Assembly (NCBI RefSeq): GCF_036250675.1
Contig: NZ_CP109592.1
Span: 5,270,001-5,334,000 of the forward strand
Reading direction: 5' to 3'
Origin: Streptomyces sp. NBC_01689
GTDB lineage: Bacteria; Actinomycetota; Actinomycetes; Streptomycetales; Streptomycetaceae
DNA: 64,000 nucleotides
The notes beneath the pieces were generated by a model that saw nothing but the letters and a program-made list of their open reading frames with translations, searched no databases and was not told where the DNA came from. Shown piece by piece: positions 16,701-26,201 of this stretch. Within the stretch, counting starts at the first letter, position 1. Every line of letters starts with the position of its first letter. The position numbers were made by a program, and so were the translations under genes.

Positions 16701-17906
16701 TCAGGTCGAGGCCAGCGCGGCGAGTGCCCGGCGCGCCACCTCCCTGCCGATCGGCAGCGCCGCCGTCGCGGCGGGCGACGGCGCGTTCAGCACGTGCACC
16801 GTCCGCACCCCCTCCTCGATCAGGAAGTCGTCCACCAGCGTCCCGTCCCGCAGCACCGCCTGCGCCCGCACCCCCGCCGCCGCCGGCAGCAGATCGTCCA
16901 CCGTCACCGCGGGCAGCAACCGCTGCACGGCCCTGGTGAACGCCGTCCTGGACACCGACCGCCGCAGCTCCCCCGCCCCGTACCACCAGTGCCGCCGCGC
17001 CATCCGCCACGACCCGGGCCAGGCCAGGGTCGTGCCCACCTCCCGGGGCCGGATCACCCCCCACCCGTACCCCTCCCGGGCGAGCGCGGGCACCGCGTTG
17101 GGCCCGATGTGGACGTCCCCGTCGATCCCCCGGGTGAGATGCACCCCGAGGAACGGGAAGGCGGGGTCCGGCACGGGATAGACGAGCCCCCGCACCAGCT
17201 CGGGCCGCGCCAACGAGTAGTACTCGCCGCGGAACGGCACGATCCGCATGCCGGGCTCGTCCCCCGCGAGCCGCGCGATCTCGTCGCACCGCAGTCCCGC
17301 GCAGTTGACCAGCACCCGGGCGCGGACGATCGTGCCGTCGCCCGTCAGGACGGCGACTCCGAGGGCGTCCCGCCGGTCGATGCGGACGACCTCGGCGCCG
17401 TACCGGATCTCCGCGCCGGAGGACTCCGCGAGCTGCCGGGCGACCGCCACGTAGTCGCACGTCCCCGTCGTGCCGACGTGGATGGCGGCGAGGCCGCGCA
17501 CCTCCGGTTCGTACTCCGAAATCTGGCCGGGGCCCAGCTCCCGCACCGGGATGCCGTTCTCCCGGCCCCGCTGCACGAGGGTGTGCAGGCGGGGCAGCTC
17601 GGACTTCTCCGTGGCGACGATCAGCTTGCCGGTGACGGCGTGCGCGATGCCGTACTCCGCGCAGAACTTGACCATCTCGGCGGCGCCGCGCACCGCGTAC
17701 CGCGCCTTCAGGGAGCCCGGCCGGTAGTAGATCCCGCTGTGGATCACCCCGCTGTTGCGTCCCGTCTGATGCCGGGCCGGGCCGGGTTCCTTCTCCAGCA
17801 CGGTCACCCGTGTGCCCGGCGCGGCGCGCGTGATCGCGTAGGCCGTCGACAAGCCCACGATCCCGCCGCCGATCACCAGCACATCGCAGTCGTGGACGAT
17901 CCGCAC
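16701..17906 (-). CDS. lhgO: L-2-hydroxyglutarate oxidase
   Basis: A 401-residue FAD-dependent oxidase of the DAO/LhgO family. The N-terminal dinucleotide-binding loop is GGGIVGLSTAYAI, followed by the E of VTVLEKE. The family motif RNSGVIHSGIYYRPGS is near residue 55, and GEYYSL and the C-terminal NAPSPAATAALPIG segment match LhgO. It oxidises L-2-hydroxyglutarate, a side product of 2-oxoglutarate dehydrogenases, back to 2-oxoglutarate. The GTG at 17906 has GGGAGG about nine bases upstream and is preferred to the longer frame. It is monocistronic, ending at the dispersed repeat. Confidence 0.9.
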   Translation of the reverse strand: MRIVHDCDVLVIGGGIVGLSTAYAITRAAPGTRVTVLEKEPGPARHQTGRNSGVIHSGIYYRPGSLKARYAVRGAAEMVKFCAEYGIAHAVTGKLIVATEKSELPRLHTLVQRGRENGIPVRELGPGQISEYEPEVRGLAAIHVGTTGTCDYVAVARQLAESSGAEIRYGAEVVRIDRRDALGVAVLTGDGTIVRARVLVNCAGLRCDEIARLAGDEPGMRIVPFRGEYYSLARPELVRGLVYPVPDPAFPFLGVHLTRGIDGDVHIGPNAVPALAREGYGWGVIRPREVGTTLAWPGSWRMARRHWWYGAGELRRSVSRTAFTRAVQRLLPAVTVDDLLPAAAGVRAQAVLRDGTLVDDFLIEEGVRTVHVLNAPSPAATAALPIGREVARRALAALAST

Positions 17907-18078
17907 CTGCTCCACCTCCCGGCTCCGATAGTGCACTGCGCCACTGACAATGCCCTCAAACCCGGAAAGCGCCGCGAAGATCGGACAGACGGACGAGTGG
18001 GCGTCGCGCGGGCGGGGAACGGGCGGGCCCGTGTCCCGCGGGGGCCCGTCCCGTCCCCGCGCACCGGGGCGGTTCCGG

Positions 18079-19503
18079 TTACGCGGGAGCCATCAGCAGC
18101 GGTCGCGCGCGCTCGCGGAGTTCCGCCACGCGCGGTTCGTCGCCGTACGGCTCCAGCCGGTGCAGCAGGTCCTTCACGTACTCGGTCGTGCGCGCCGAGG
18201 AGATGCGCCCGGCGACCTCCACCGCCCGTACGCCCTGTTCGCACGCCGCGTCCAGGTTGCCCGACTCGAGCTCGGCGACCGCCGACACCACCAGGCGCAG
18301 ACCGTGGGAGCGGACGAACTCCTCGGTCGGCTTCGACAGCGCCTGCTCGGTGAAGCGGCGGACCTGGCGGGGCGCCTTGAGGTCGCGGTAGCACTCCGCC
18401 GCGTCGGCGGCGAACCGGTCGTACGAGTAGAAGCCCAGCCAGGAGGGATCGTTGTCGCCGTCCCGGGCGCGCTCCAGCCAGCCCTCGGCCGCCCGCAGGG
18501 CGCCGCCGGCCGCGTGGGCGTCCCCGGCGCGCGCGTGGGCGCGGGCCTCGACGAGCCGGAAGAAACTCATCGTGCGGGCCGTGGCGAGGCCGCGGTTGCG
18601 CTCCAGGGCGGCCTGGGCGAGGTCGACGCCCTCGTCGCCGAAGCCCCGGTAGGTCGCCTGGAGGGACATGGAGGCGAGCACATAGCCCCCGAGGGGGACG
18701 TCCGCCGCCGCCCTGGCGAGCCGCAGCGCCTGGATGTAGTAGCGCTGCGCCGCCTCCTGCTGGCCGGTGTCGAAGGCCATCCAGCCCGCGAGCCGGGTGA
18801 GTTCGGCGGACGCCCCGAAGAGGGCCCTTCCGACCTCGTCGGAGTACGAGCCGAGCAGCAGTGGAGCCGCCTCGACCCGCAGGCACTCCGGCACCATCGA
18901 CGAACGCCAGTCGCCGCCTCCGTACTTGGAGTCCCAGCGTCTGGCGTCCTCGGCGGCCTCGCGGAGCTTCTGCACGTCGCTGTGGCCGACTTTCAGTGCC
19001 GCCGCGGAGCCCTCGGCAGGGTTCGCGTCCCGCGCCACCGAACTGTCGGCCGGGGTTATCAGCCAGCGTGAGGCGGGGGTCGCGTAGGCGCTGACGGCGA
19101 AGGAACCCGCCAGCGACTGCCAGATGCCGCCGCTGCCGGCCCGGCGGCCGGCGAGGTCGAGACGGTACAGATCGGTGGCCGAACGCACCGCCTGCCCGAC
19201 GTCCCGGGGGAAGGCGAGGCCCACTTCCGGGGCGGGATCCGCGTCCGCCAGGCCGATCTCGTGGAGCGGCACCGGGCGGCCGAGCTTCTGTCCGATGGCG
19301 GCCGCGATGAGATGGGGCGCCGCCCCTTGGGGCACCATCCCCTTCGACACCCAGCGCGCCACGGACGTCTTGTCGTAGCGAAGAGTCAACCCGCGTTGAG
19401 CGCCAAGATCGTTGACGCGCCGCGCGAGTCCTGCGTTGCTGATTCCCGCGAGGGCGAGAACGGCGCCGAGTTTTTCGTTCGGCCCGCGTTGCTCCCTGGA
19501 CAT
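18079..19503 (-). CDS. developmental regulator with HTH-like N-terminus and TPR repeats
   Basis: A 474-residue protein starting at ATG 19503, with GAGGGGTGG upstream. The first 80 residues ([21 protein letters not shown] through [14 protein letters not shown]) look like a DNA-binding helix-turn-helix of the Streptomyces TPR-regulator family. From residue about 200 the protein is all-helical with TPR character ([39 protein letters not shown]). From memory it corresponds to the SCO4114-type sporulation-associated protein, a relative of the NsdA class of developmental regulators. DNA targets and ligand are unknown. It is well separated from the next gene. Confidence 0.75.
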   Translation of the reverse strand: MSREQRGPNEKLGAVLALAGISNAGLARRVNDLGAQRGLTLRYDKTSVARWVSKGMVPQGAAPHLIAAAIGQKLGRPVPLHEIGLADADPAPEVGLAFPRDVGQAVRSATDLYRLDLAGRRAGSGGIWQSLAGSFAVSAYATPASRWLITPADSSVARDANPAEGSAAALKVGHSDVQKLREAAEDARRWDSKYGGGDWRSSMVPECLRVEAAPLLLGSYSDEVGRALFGASAELTRLAGWMAFDTGQQEAAQRYYIQALRLARAAADVPLGGYVLASMSLQATYRGFGDEGVDLAQAALERNRGLATARTMSFFRLVEARAHARAGDAHAAGGALRAAEGWLERARDGDNDPSWLGFYSYDRFAADAAECYRDLKAPRQVRRFTEQALSKPTEEFVRSHGLRLVVSAVAELESGNLDAACEQGVRAVEVAGRISSARTTEYVKDLLHRLEPYGDEPRVAELRERARPLLMAPA

Positions 19504-20251
19504 GCGCCACCCCTCGACACAGACGGCTGCCGCGCTGGCATAACCATGCGGCATTCGTAAACCCAGCGTAGTTCGCCGCATCCCATGCGTTAAGGGGCGT
19601 TGTTCCGGATGGCGGGATTGTGGTCCGTACGGAAGTACGGACGGTTGCGGCGTGCTCCTGGCGTGTGGCCGTGCGCCCGCCCGTGCGCTCTTCTCCGGCT
19701 ATCGGGAGAGCGCTTCCATGGAGGGTGCGTGGGTCGGCCCGCTGTACTGGATCCAGTGGGCTGGGGGACACCGCCGCCTCCATCCCCGCGGGCGGCGGAC
19801 CGGTCCGGGAGGCGAACTCCGCCTCCCGGACCGTGCGTCGGCCGAGCGGTGCGCAGGGCCTGTACGGAGCGTGTCCACGACTGTCCGCCCGTGGCCGATT
19901 TGGCCGAAAATCGACGGTGCCTCGCGTGGGTGATTACCGCTCCTACCACGCGACTTGAGGGCGCGCAGGGTGTCTCGGGGGAGCGTATCGGGGGCGCATT
20001 CGCGTCGCAGATCCACCCCCGTCCTCGGTGCACCGTCCCCCCGTCTCCCCCGAACGCCGCCTGTCCCGGCGGGCGTTCGCAGTTGTTCCGGATCGGCTTT
20101 GCAGTCGCCCCCCAGCGGCGCGCAGGCGTTCGCGGGGGCGCATTCCAGGGGGCGCGAGCCGTCGCAGGAAGCCTCCCGCGCGCACTCTTCGTGGCAGCAT
20201 GGTGCCGAGTTCGTACGGTGCACTGGTTGTCCACAGTCCGTGGAGGCGTCG
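19504..20251. other. 748-base intergenic region upstream of the asparagine-synthetase-like gene
   Basis: No convincing gene. It holds a 14-bp hairpin (19801-19814 with 19820-19833, loop AACTC) and a perfect Streptomyces DnaA-box 9-mer TTGTCCACA at 20227-20235, just before the downstream gene. It also has short direct repeats: GGGGGCGCATTC near 19990 and 20136, and GGCGTTCGC near 20072 and 20125. Promoters of both divergent genes must lie here. I looked for a short lasso-type precursor ORF and found none. Confidence 0.5.
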
Positions 20252-22348
20252 ATGCGGTGGTTGGTGGGGTGGAGCAGTACCGCCGCCAGGGCGCCCGAGA
20301 TCGGTTCGGCGGGCGCCACCGGAAGCGACGGCGAGACCGTGCACCCGGTGGGCTCCCAACTCCTGTGGGGCGACCCCGATCCGCTCTGGGCGGTCGGTGA
20401 CTGGCGCCCCGACGAGGTCCGCGTCGTGAAGGCCGACGAGCAGAACCGGATCGCGGTCCTCGGCATCTGCGGCGCGAGCGACGAGGAGCTCAGGGTCGGC
20501 CTCTTCGCGGCGCGCGGCGGCGCACTGCGGCATCTCACCGCGTGGTCCGGCAGTTACACCGCCGTCGTCCAGGTCGGCCGCCGCGTCACCGTCGCGGGCG
20601 ATCTCGCGGGCGTCCGGCCCGTCTTCTACACCCCCTGGGCCGACGGCACGGCGTACGCGACCGCCGCGCTCCCCCTCGCCGACCTCATCGAGGCCAACCT
20701 CGACTTCGGACACCTGGCGGCCGTGCTCGCGGCCCCGGACGTCCCGGCCGCCGTCCACGACTCCACCCCCTACGAGGGCGTGCGGCGCATCCCGCCGGGC
20801 CACGCACTGATCCTGCGTACCGGTGCGCGGGAGATCGCCGGCTACGAACCCGTCGCCTCGCTCGCCGTCGCTGCGCCCTCCGCCGACCCCGAGCGCGCGG
20901 TGGACGGCGTCCGCGACGCGCTGGTCGAGGCGGTGCGCGCGCGGCTCGCGGCGCCCCGGCACGTGCCCGGCACCGACATCGACCCCGGGCCCGTGCCCGG
21001 GATGGGCCCGGCGGAACGGCGCGCGGCGCGGGGCATGCCGGTGCCCGGGATCGGGGCCGACCTCTCGGGCGGACCGGCCTCGGGGACGCTGGCCCTGCTC
21101 GCCGCGGGGCTCCCCGGTGCGCCCGGGACCGTACTGGGGCATGGCACGGGAGCCGGCGAACGGCTGCTCGCGGTCACGTTCAACGACCTCACGGCGCGCG
21201 GGCGGGAGGCCGAACTGGAGCGGGCCGGGACGCTGGCCGCCAACCCGCGGCTGCACCACGTGGTCGTCGCCGGGACCGAGGAGACCCTCCCCTACGCCGA
21301 CCTGGACGGACCGCTGACCGACGAGCCCGGACCCTCGCTGGTGACCGCGGCGCGGCACCGGGCGCGGCTCGCCGCCGGCAGCGCGGACCACTTCACGGGG
21401 TACGGGGCCCGGCAGGTGCTCGACGCCCATCCGGCGCGACTGGCCGACCTGCTGATGGACCGCAAGAGACGTCATCTGGTGCGGCCCGTCGCCGCGCTGG
21501 CCAAGGCCGACGGCTCGGTCATGGTTCCCGCGCGCGTGTACGGCGCGGCACGCAAGCTGGCCCGCACGCCGTACCGGACCGGTGTCGACGTCCTCGCCGA
21601 CCGGCTGCTGCACCGGCGGTTCGAGGAACCCGGCGGAGCGGTCGGGGCGTCGCTCGCCGCGCTCACCTGGGCCAGGCCCGGTCCCGCGGCGCGTTGGCTG
21701 ACCGGTGAGGCGTTGGCTGAAGTATCGGTTCGCCTGCAGGGAATCACAGGTCGGCCGGGGGTCGGGCCCGGACAGCGGCCCGGTGACTTCCGGGCCCGTG
21801 CGGCGCTCGCCCGGCATGCCGGGGATCTCCGTGTCCTGGAGCAGGCCGCCGAGATCCGGTTCCAGCGGCTGCACATGCCGTTCCTCGACAACCAGGTGGT
21901 CCGCGCCTGCCGTGTCCTTCCGGAGGCGCTGCGGGTGCAGCCGGGGGCGCGGGCGGAGATCCTGCGTTCGGTGCTGGAGGGGGCCGGGGTCGCCGAACTG
22001 CCGCCCGGGTGGGGGGCGCCGTCGCACGCGTCCTCGGCGGCGGCCGCGCGGACGGGGCTGCGGGTGGCCGCGGACTCCCTGATCGCGCTCTTCGACACGC
22101 CGTTGCTCGCGCAGGCGGGGCTGGTGGAGGCGCGGGTCGTCCGCAAGGCCCTGCGGGCGGCCGCGGCGGGGGAGCCGCTGCCGCTGGACGGGCTCGCGGA
22201 CCTGGTCGCCCTGGAGCTGTGGCTGCGACGGCTGCTGGCCCGCCGGGGGACGTGCTGGACGGGGACGCCCGCCCGGCAGCGGGCGGTACCCGCGGGGATC
22301 GTTCCGCAGGGGCGGGCGTTGGGGGCGGGGGCCGGGGGGCGGGGGTAG
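20252..22348 (+). CDS. asparagine synthetase / lasso-cyclase-like protein with degenerate glutaminase domain
   Basis: A 698-residue protein from ATG 20252 with GGAGG upstream. Residues 1 to about 215 resemble an N-terminal class II glutaminase fold but start MRWLVG, so the catalytic Cys at position 2 is missing. The C-terminal part is an asparagine synthetase (ATP-pyrophosphatase) domain with a PPi-loop SGGPAS in ADLSGGPASGT near residue 272, and the RLHMPFLDNQVVRA segment near 547 typical of asparagine-synthetase and lasso-peptide cyclases. It should activate a carboxylate by adenylation and transfer it to an amine. There is no precursor peptide, leader-binding protein or peptidase beside it, so the substrate is open. 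Confidence 0.75.
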   Translation: MRWLVGWSSTAARAPEIGSAGATGSDGETVHPVGSQLLWGDPDPLWAVGDWRPDEVRVVKADEQNRIAVLGICGASDEELRVGLFAARGGALRHLTAWSGSYTAVVQVGRRVTVAGDLAGVRPVFYTPWADGTAYATAALPLADLIEANLDFGHLAAVLAAPDVPAAVHDSTPYEGVRRIPPGHALILRTGAREIAGYEPVASLAVAAPSADPERAVDGVRDALVEAVRARLAAPRHVPGTDIDPGPVPGMGPAERRAARGMPVPGIGADLSGGPASGTLALLAAGLPGAPGTVLGHGTGAGERLLAVTFNDLTARGREAELERAGTLAANPRLHHVVVAGTEETLPYADLDGPLTDEPGPSLVTAARHRARLAAGSADHFTGYGARQVLDAHPARLADLLMDRKRRHLVRPVAALAKADGSVMVPARVYGAARKLARTPYRTGVDVLADRLLHRRFEEPGGAVGASLAALTWARPGPAARWLTGEALAEVSVRLQGITGRPGVGPGQRPGDFRARAALARHAGDLRVLEQAAEIRFQRLHMPFLDNQVVRACRVLPEALRVQPGARAEILRSVLEGAGVAELPPGWGAPSHASSAAAARTGLRVAADSLIALFDTPLLAQAGLVEARVVRKALRAAAAGEPLPLDGLADLVALELWLRRLLARRGTCWTGTPARQRAVPAGIVPQGRALGAGAGGRG

Positions 22349-22559
22349 GCCGCCGGGTCGACGTCCGCGGGTGGTGCGGGCGGCGGTGGTGGGTCGGGGC
22401 CGCGCCGGTGTACCGAGGCCGTCGCCGCTGGATCAGACGTGGACCGGGCATGCGAGCCGCTGCTCGACCCGGACGTAAGCGACGGCCTCGGCACACCGGC
22501 ACGGCCCCTTCCGAGCGTCGCCGGGTCCGGGTCCGGGTCCGGGTGCGGATCGGTGGCGG

Positions 22560-22690
22560 GGCAGGCGCGTATCTTCAGCCCGTCCGGCGTTTGAGGACGA
22601 GCCCTTCGGGCGATGGGGGGCCAGGGGGCGCAGCGCCCCCTGGTGGGGGTCTGGGGGCGGAGCCCCCAGGTACAGATGGGACGGGTAGGG
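22560..22690. repeat. dispersed intergenic repeat, second copy
   Basis: Core element at 22576-22598 (CAGCCCGTCCGGCG then TTTGAGGAC), followed by GC-rich palindromes (AGGGGGCGCAGCGCCCCCT near 22621-22639 and CTGGGGGCGGAGCCCCCAG near 22652-22670). It lies between the asparagine-synthetase-like gene and the AfsR-like regulator; the rest of 22349-22793 holds no gene. The palindromes probably also stop transcription. Confidence 0.85.
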
Positions 22691-22793
22691 GCGGCGGGGG
22701 CGAGGGACGGGTTTCGGCGGCAGCGACGGGCGCGACGCCCGGTCGGAGGGGAAACCCTCGGCCCCACTCACCCGCGCCGGTGAGAATGGGTAC

Positions 22794-25700
22794 GTGCGGT
22801 ACAGAATCCTGGGAGTCGCCCAGGCGGAGGACGAGCGGGGAACCCCGACCACGGTCGGCGGCCCCCGCGTCCGCGCGCTCCTCACCGCCCTGGCCCGCCG
22901 CCCCGACCGCACCACCTCCCCGGAAACCCTGATCGACGAGGTGTGGGCCGACGACCCCCCGCTGGACGCACCGGCCGCCCTGCAGGCCCTGGTCGGCCGT
23001 CTGCGCCGCGCCCTCGGCAGGGACGCCGTCGTCTCGGAGCCCGGCGGCTACCGTCTGCGCGCCACCAGCGACGACATCGACCTGTTCGTCTTCGAGCGAC
23101 TGGTGCGCGAAGGCACCGCGGCCCTCGGACACGGCGACGCCCCCACCGCCGCCCGCAGCCTCCGCGAGGCCCTCGCCCTGTGGCGCGGCCCCGCCCTCGC
23201 GGACCTCCCCGACCGCGGCGCCGCCACCCGCGTCGAGGCACTCCGCCTGGAGGCGACGCGCACCCGCATCGAGGCGGACCTGCGACTCGGCCGCGCCCCC
23301 GACCTCGTACCCGAACTGCGGGAGCTGACGGCCGACCACCCGTACGACGAGGCCCTGCGCGCGCTGCTTCTCCGGGCCCTGCGCGACGCGGGCCGCGGCG
23401 CGGACGCGCTGGCCGCGTACGAGGAGGTGCGCCGCGCCCTGCTGGACGGCCTGGGTACCGATCCGGGTCCGGAACTGCGTTCCCTGCACGCGGAGCTGCT
23501 CGGCCGGGAGAGCGGGCCGACGCCGATACCCGTCCGGCCCGGGCGGAACAGCAACATCCGCCCGCGGCTGAACTCCTTCGTCGGGAGGGAGACCGATCTG
23601 GAGGCCATCCGCTCCGATCTGCGGGGGGCCCGCCTGGTCACGCTGACCGGGCCGGGCGGTTCGGGGAAGACCCGCCTCGCCGAGGAGGCCGCCACCGGGC
23701 TTCCGCAGGCGTGGCTGGTCGAACTGGCCCCGCTCGACCGGCCGGAGGCGGTCCCCGGCGCCGTGGTCAGCGCCCTTGGCCTGCGCGAGACCGCGCTGAT
23801 GAGCAACGAGACGGTCACCGGCCAGGACGACCCGGTCGCCCTGCTCGTCGAGTACTGCGCCGCCCGCCCCCTGCTCCTCGTCCTCGACAACTGCGAACAC
23901 GTCATCGGCGCCGCGGCCGACCTCGCCGAGACCCTCCTCACCCATTGCCCCGGGCTCACGATCCTCGCCACCAGCCGTGAACCCCTGGGCGTGCCCGGCG
24001 AGTCGGTGCGCCCGGTCGAGCCGCTCCCGCCCGATCCCGCACGGCGTCTGTTCACCCAGCGCGCGGCCGCCGTGCGTCCCGGTGCCGACGTGGCGCTGGG
24101 CGATCCGGACGCGGTGGACGAGATCTGCCGGCGGCTCGACGGCCTGCCCCTGGCCATCGAACTGGCCGCCGCCCGACTGCGGTTGCTCACCCCGCGGCAG
24201 ATCGCCGACCGCCTCGACGACCGCTTCCGGCTGCTCACCTCCGGGAGCCGCACCGTGCTGCCCCGCCAGCAGACCCTGCGCGCCGTCGTCGACTGGTCCT
24301 GGGACCTGCTCGACGAGGCGGAGCGGACCGTGCTCCGCGAGGCGTCGGTCTTCGCCGGCGGCTGGGACCTCGCCGCCGCCGAGGCCGTCTGCACCGGTCC
24401 CGCCGCCCACCTCGTCGGCGCCCTCGTCGACAAGTCCCTCGTCGTCGCGACCCCGTACGACCCGGACGACGACAGGAGCGGCGCCGCCGGGACGCGTGGC
24501 GGCGGAGGCATGCGGTACCGGATGCTGGAGACCATCCACGAGTACGCCGCCGAGCGTGCCGCCGAGGTTCCGGATCTGCGCGCCGAGGCCGAGCGCCGCC
24601 ACCGCGTGTGGGCACGCGGGCTCGCCGAGCGGGCCGAGCCGCTGCTGCGTTCCGCCGCCCAACTGCCCTGGATCCGCCGTCTGGAGACCGAACTCGACAA
24701 CATCCGGGCGGCCCTGCACCGCGCACTCGTCGCAGGTGCCGAGGAGGAGGCGGGCTCGCTCGTCCTGGCCATGGGCTGGTTCTGGTGGCTGCGCAACTTC
24801 CGTGACGAGGGCACGGACTGGACGGACCGCGTCCTGCGCCTGGGAGCGGCGCTGGACGCGACCGGATCCGCGCCCGGCGCGCACGGAGGCGCCGGGCTCG
24901 CCGGGCTCGAACGCTTCGACCCGCTGGACGCCTTCCTCGACGCGCCGGGCAGGGAGGAGTCCCACCCGCTGCACCGTCTGCGGATGCGGGTGCGGATGCT
25001 GCACCTGTTCATGCGGGTGGAGACCGAGCAGCTGGGCGAGGAGACGAACCCCCGCCTGAGGGAGTACGTCGAGCGAGTGCGGGACGCCTTCGAGAAGGGC
25101 GGCCCGGACGCGGCGAGCATGCCGGGCATCGTCTGGCCGATGGCCGCCTTCTTCCTGAGCGGCTCGTACGACGTGCGCCCGGCGATGGAGAAGGCGGTCG
25201 CCAACTGCCGTGCTTACGGGGACGACTGGGCGATCGGCGTCACCCTGATGTTCCGTACCCACATGGTCGTCGACGCTCCGGGCGGCATGCCCGGCGTGGA
25301 CGACGACCTCGCCGAACTGCGCGTGCTGAGCAGGCGGGTGGGCGACCGCTGGATGCGCGCCCAGGTGTGCAGCGCCGCCGCGGAGGCGGCCATGGCGCGC
25401 GGCCTCTTCGACGAGGCGAAGGCGGAGTACGAGGAGGCGCTGCGGCTCGCCTTCGAGGTCGGCGCGAACGCCGAGACGCCGTTCCTGCTGGCGCGGCTGG
25501 CCGAACTCGCCTACCGCTCCGGCGAGCGCGCGCAGACGCTGGCCGCCCTTGACGAGGCGGACGCGGCGGCCGATCGGTACGGGGTGACGGACTCCCGGGC
25601 CTTCGTCCGGCTGCTGCGCGCCCAGCTGGCGCTGGACGACGACGAGACGGCCCTCGCGCGCGACATGTGGAGCAAGGCCCACGAGATGAGCCTGCGCGGC

Positions 25701-26135
25701 ACTCCGCCGCCCCAGTTCATGGCGGCGCTGAACTGGGTGGAGGCGCTCATCACGGCCGCCGAGTCCGGCCCGGAGCGCGGCCTGCGGAAGATGGCCGCCG
25801 CCCTGGACGCGGCCGTCGCGGGGCGGTGCGCCGACACGGTGACGGCAAGCCTGGTCGAGAGCGCGGCGGGTCTGCTGTCCGGGCTCGGCGACCATGCCCG
25901 CGCGACCCGGCTGCTCACCGCGGGGGAGCGGTGGCGCGGCGGTCACCCCCGGCTCGCCCTGGAGCGTGCCGCGGCGGAACGCGGCGAGGCCGCCGCCCGG
26001 GCGGTCCTCGGCTCCGGCCGCTATGCGTCGGAGCGCGGCAGGGGGGCCGGTTTCACCGCCGACGACGCGCTGCGCGATCTCGCGGACGCGGTGCGGGAGC
26101 ACCCCGCGCGGGAGCCCTCCGTGGGGAGCCGGTAG
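22794..26135 (+). CDS. large AfsR/SARP-like regulator (DNA-binding, BTAD, NTPase, TPR)
   Basis: A 1113-residue transcription factor from GTG 22794. The domain order is visible: a winged-helix of the OmpR type (about 1-90, ending GGYRLRA), a bacterial transcriptional activation domain (about 95-245), then an NTPase module opening with SFVGRETDLEAI. Walker A is TGPGGSGKTR near 283 and Walker B is LLLVLDNCEHV near 365. The C-terminal 500 residues are TPR-like helices. Such proteins activate secondary-metabolism or developmental genes, with the NTPase/TPR part gating activity. Its target is not evident. It lies alone between a dispersed repeat and the ECF sigma gene, converging with the latter. 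Confidence 0.9.
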   Translation: MRYRILGVAQAEDERGTPTTVGGPRVRALLTALARRPDRTTSPETLIDEVWADDPPLDAPAALQALVGRLRRALGRDAVVSEPGGYRLRATSDDIDLFVFERLVREGTAALGHGDAPTAARSLREALALWRGPALADLPDRGAATRVEALRLEATRTRIEADLRLGRAPDLVPELRELTADHPYDEALRALLLRALRDAGRGADALAAYEEVRRALLDGLGTDPGPELRSLHAELLGRESGPTPIPVRPGRNSNIRPRLNSFVGRETDLEAIRSDLRGARLVTLTGPGGSGKTRLAEEAATGLPQAWLVELAPLDRPEAVPGAVVSALGLRETALMSNETVTGQDDPVALLVEYCAARPLLLVLDNCEHVIGAAADLAETLLTHCPGLTILATSREPLGVPGESVRPVEPLPPDPARRLFTQRAAAVRPGADVALGDPDAVDEICRRLDGLPLAIELAAARLRLLTPRQIADRLDDRFRLLTSGSRTVLPRQQTLRAVVDWSWDLLDEAERTVLREASVFAGGWDLAAAEAVCTGPAAHLVGALVDKSLVVATPYDPDDDRSGAAGTRGGGGMRYRMLETIHEYAAERAAEVPDLRAEAERRHRVWARGLAERAEPLLRSAAQLPWIRRLETELDNIRAALHRALVAGAEEEAGSLVLAMGWFWWLRNFRDEGTDWTDRVLRLGAALDATGSAPGAHGGAGLAGLERFDPLDAFLDAPGREESHPLHRLRMRVRMLHLFMRVETEQLGEETNPRLREYVERVRDAFEKGGPDAASMPGIVWPMAAFFLSGSYDVRPAMEKAVANCRAYGDDWAIGVTLMFRTHMVVDAPGGMPGVDDDLAELRVLSRRVGDRWMRAQVCSAAAEAAMARGLFDEAKAEYEEALRLAFEVGANAETPFLLARLAELAYRSGERAQTLAALDEADAAADRYGVTDSRAFVRLLRAQLALDDDETALARDMWSKAHEMSLRGTPPPQFMAALNWVEALITAAESGPERGLRKMAAALDAAVAGRCADTVTASLVESAAGLLSGLGDHARATRLLTAGERWRGGHPRLALERAAAERGEAAARAVLGSGRYASERGRGAGFTADDALRDLADAVREHPAREPSVGSR

Positions 26136-26164
26136 CCCGGTGGGCCCGGCGGCCGGCAGGGTTC

Positions 26165-26182
26165 GGCGCCGCTGACGGCGCC
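26165..26182. terminator. short hairpin between converging genes
   Basis: A 7-bp GC-rich stem (26165-26171 with 26176-26182) with a 4-base loop lies in the 66-base gap between the converging AfsR-like and ECF sigma genes. It is a weak candidate for termination of both. Confidence 0.35.
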
Positions 26183-26201
26183 GCCCCGGACGTGGTGGGG
26201 C

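Noticed and set aside
19504..20251. Lasso-peptide precursor or leader-binding gene next to the cyclase-like gene
   Set aside because: No short frame with a leader-type Thr at the penultimate position and no PqqD-like protein was found on either strand here.
22575..26102. 1175-residue minus-strand open frame
   Set aside because: Antisense to the AfsR-like regulator, whose domains are clear; no motif in the antisense product.
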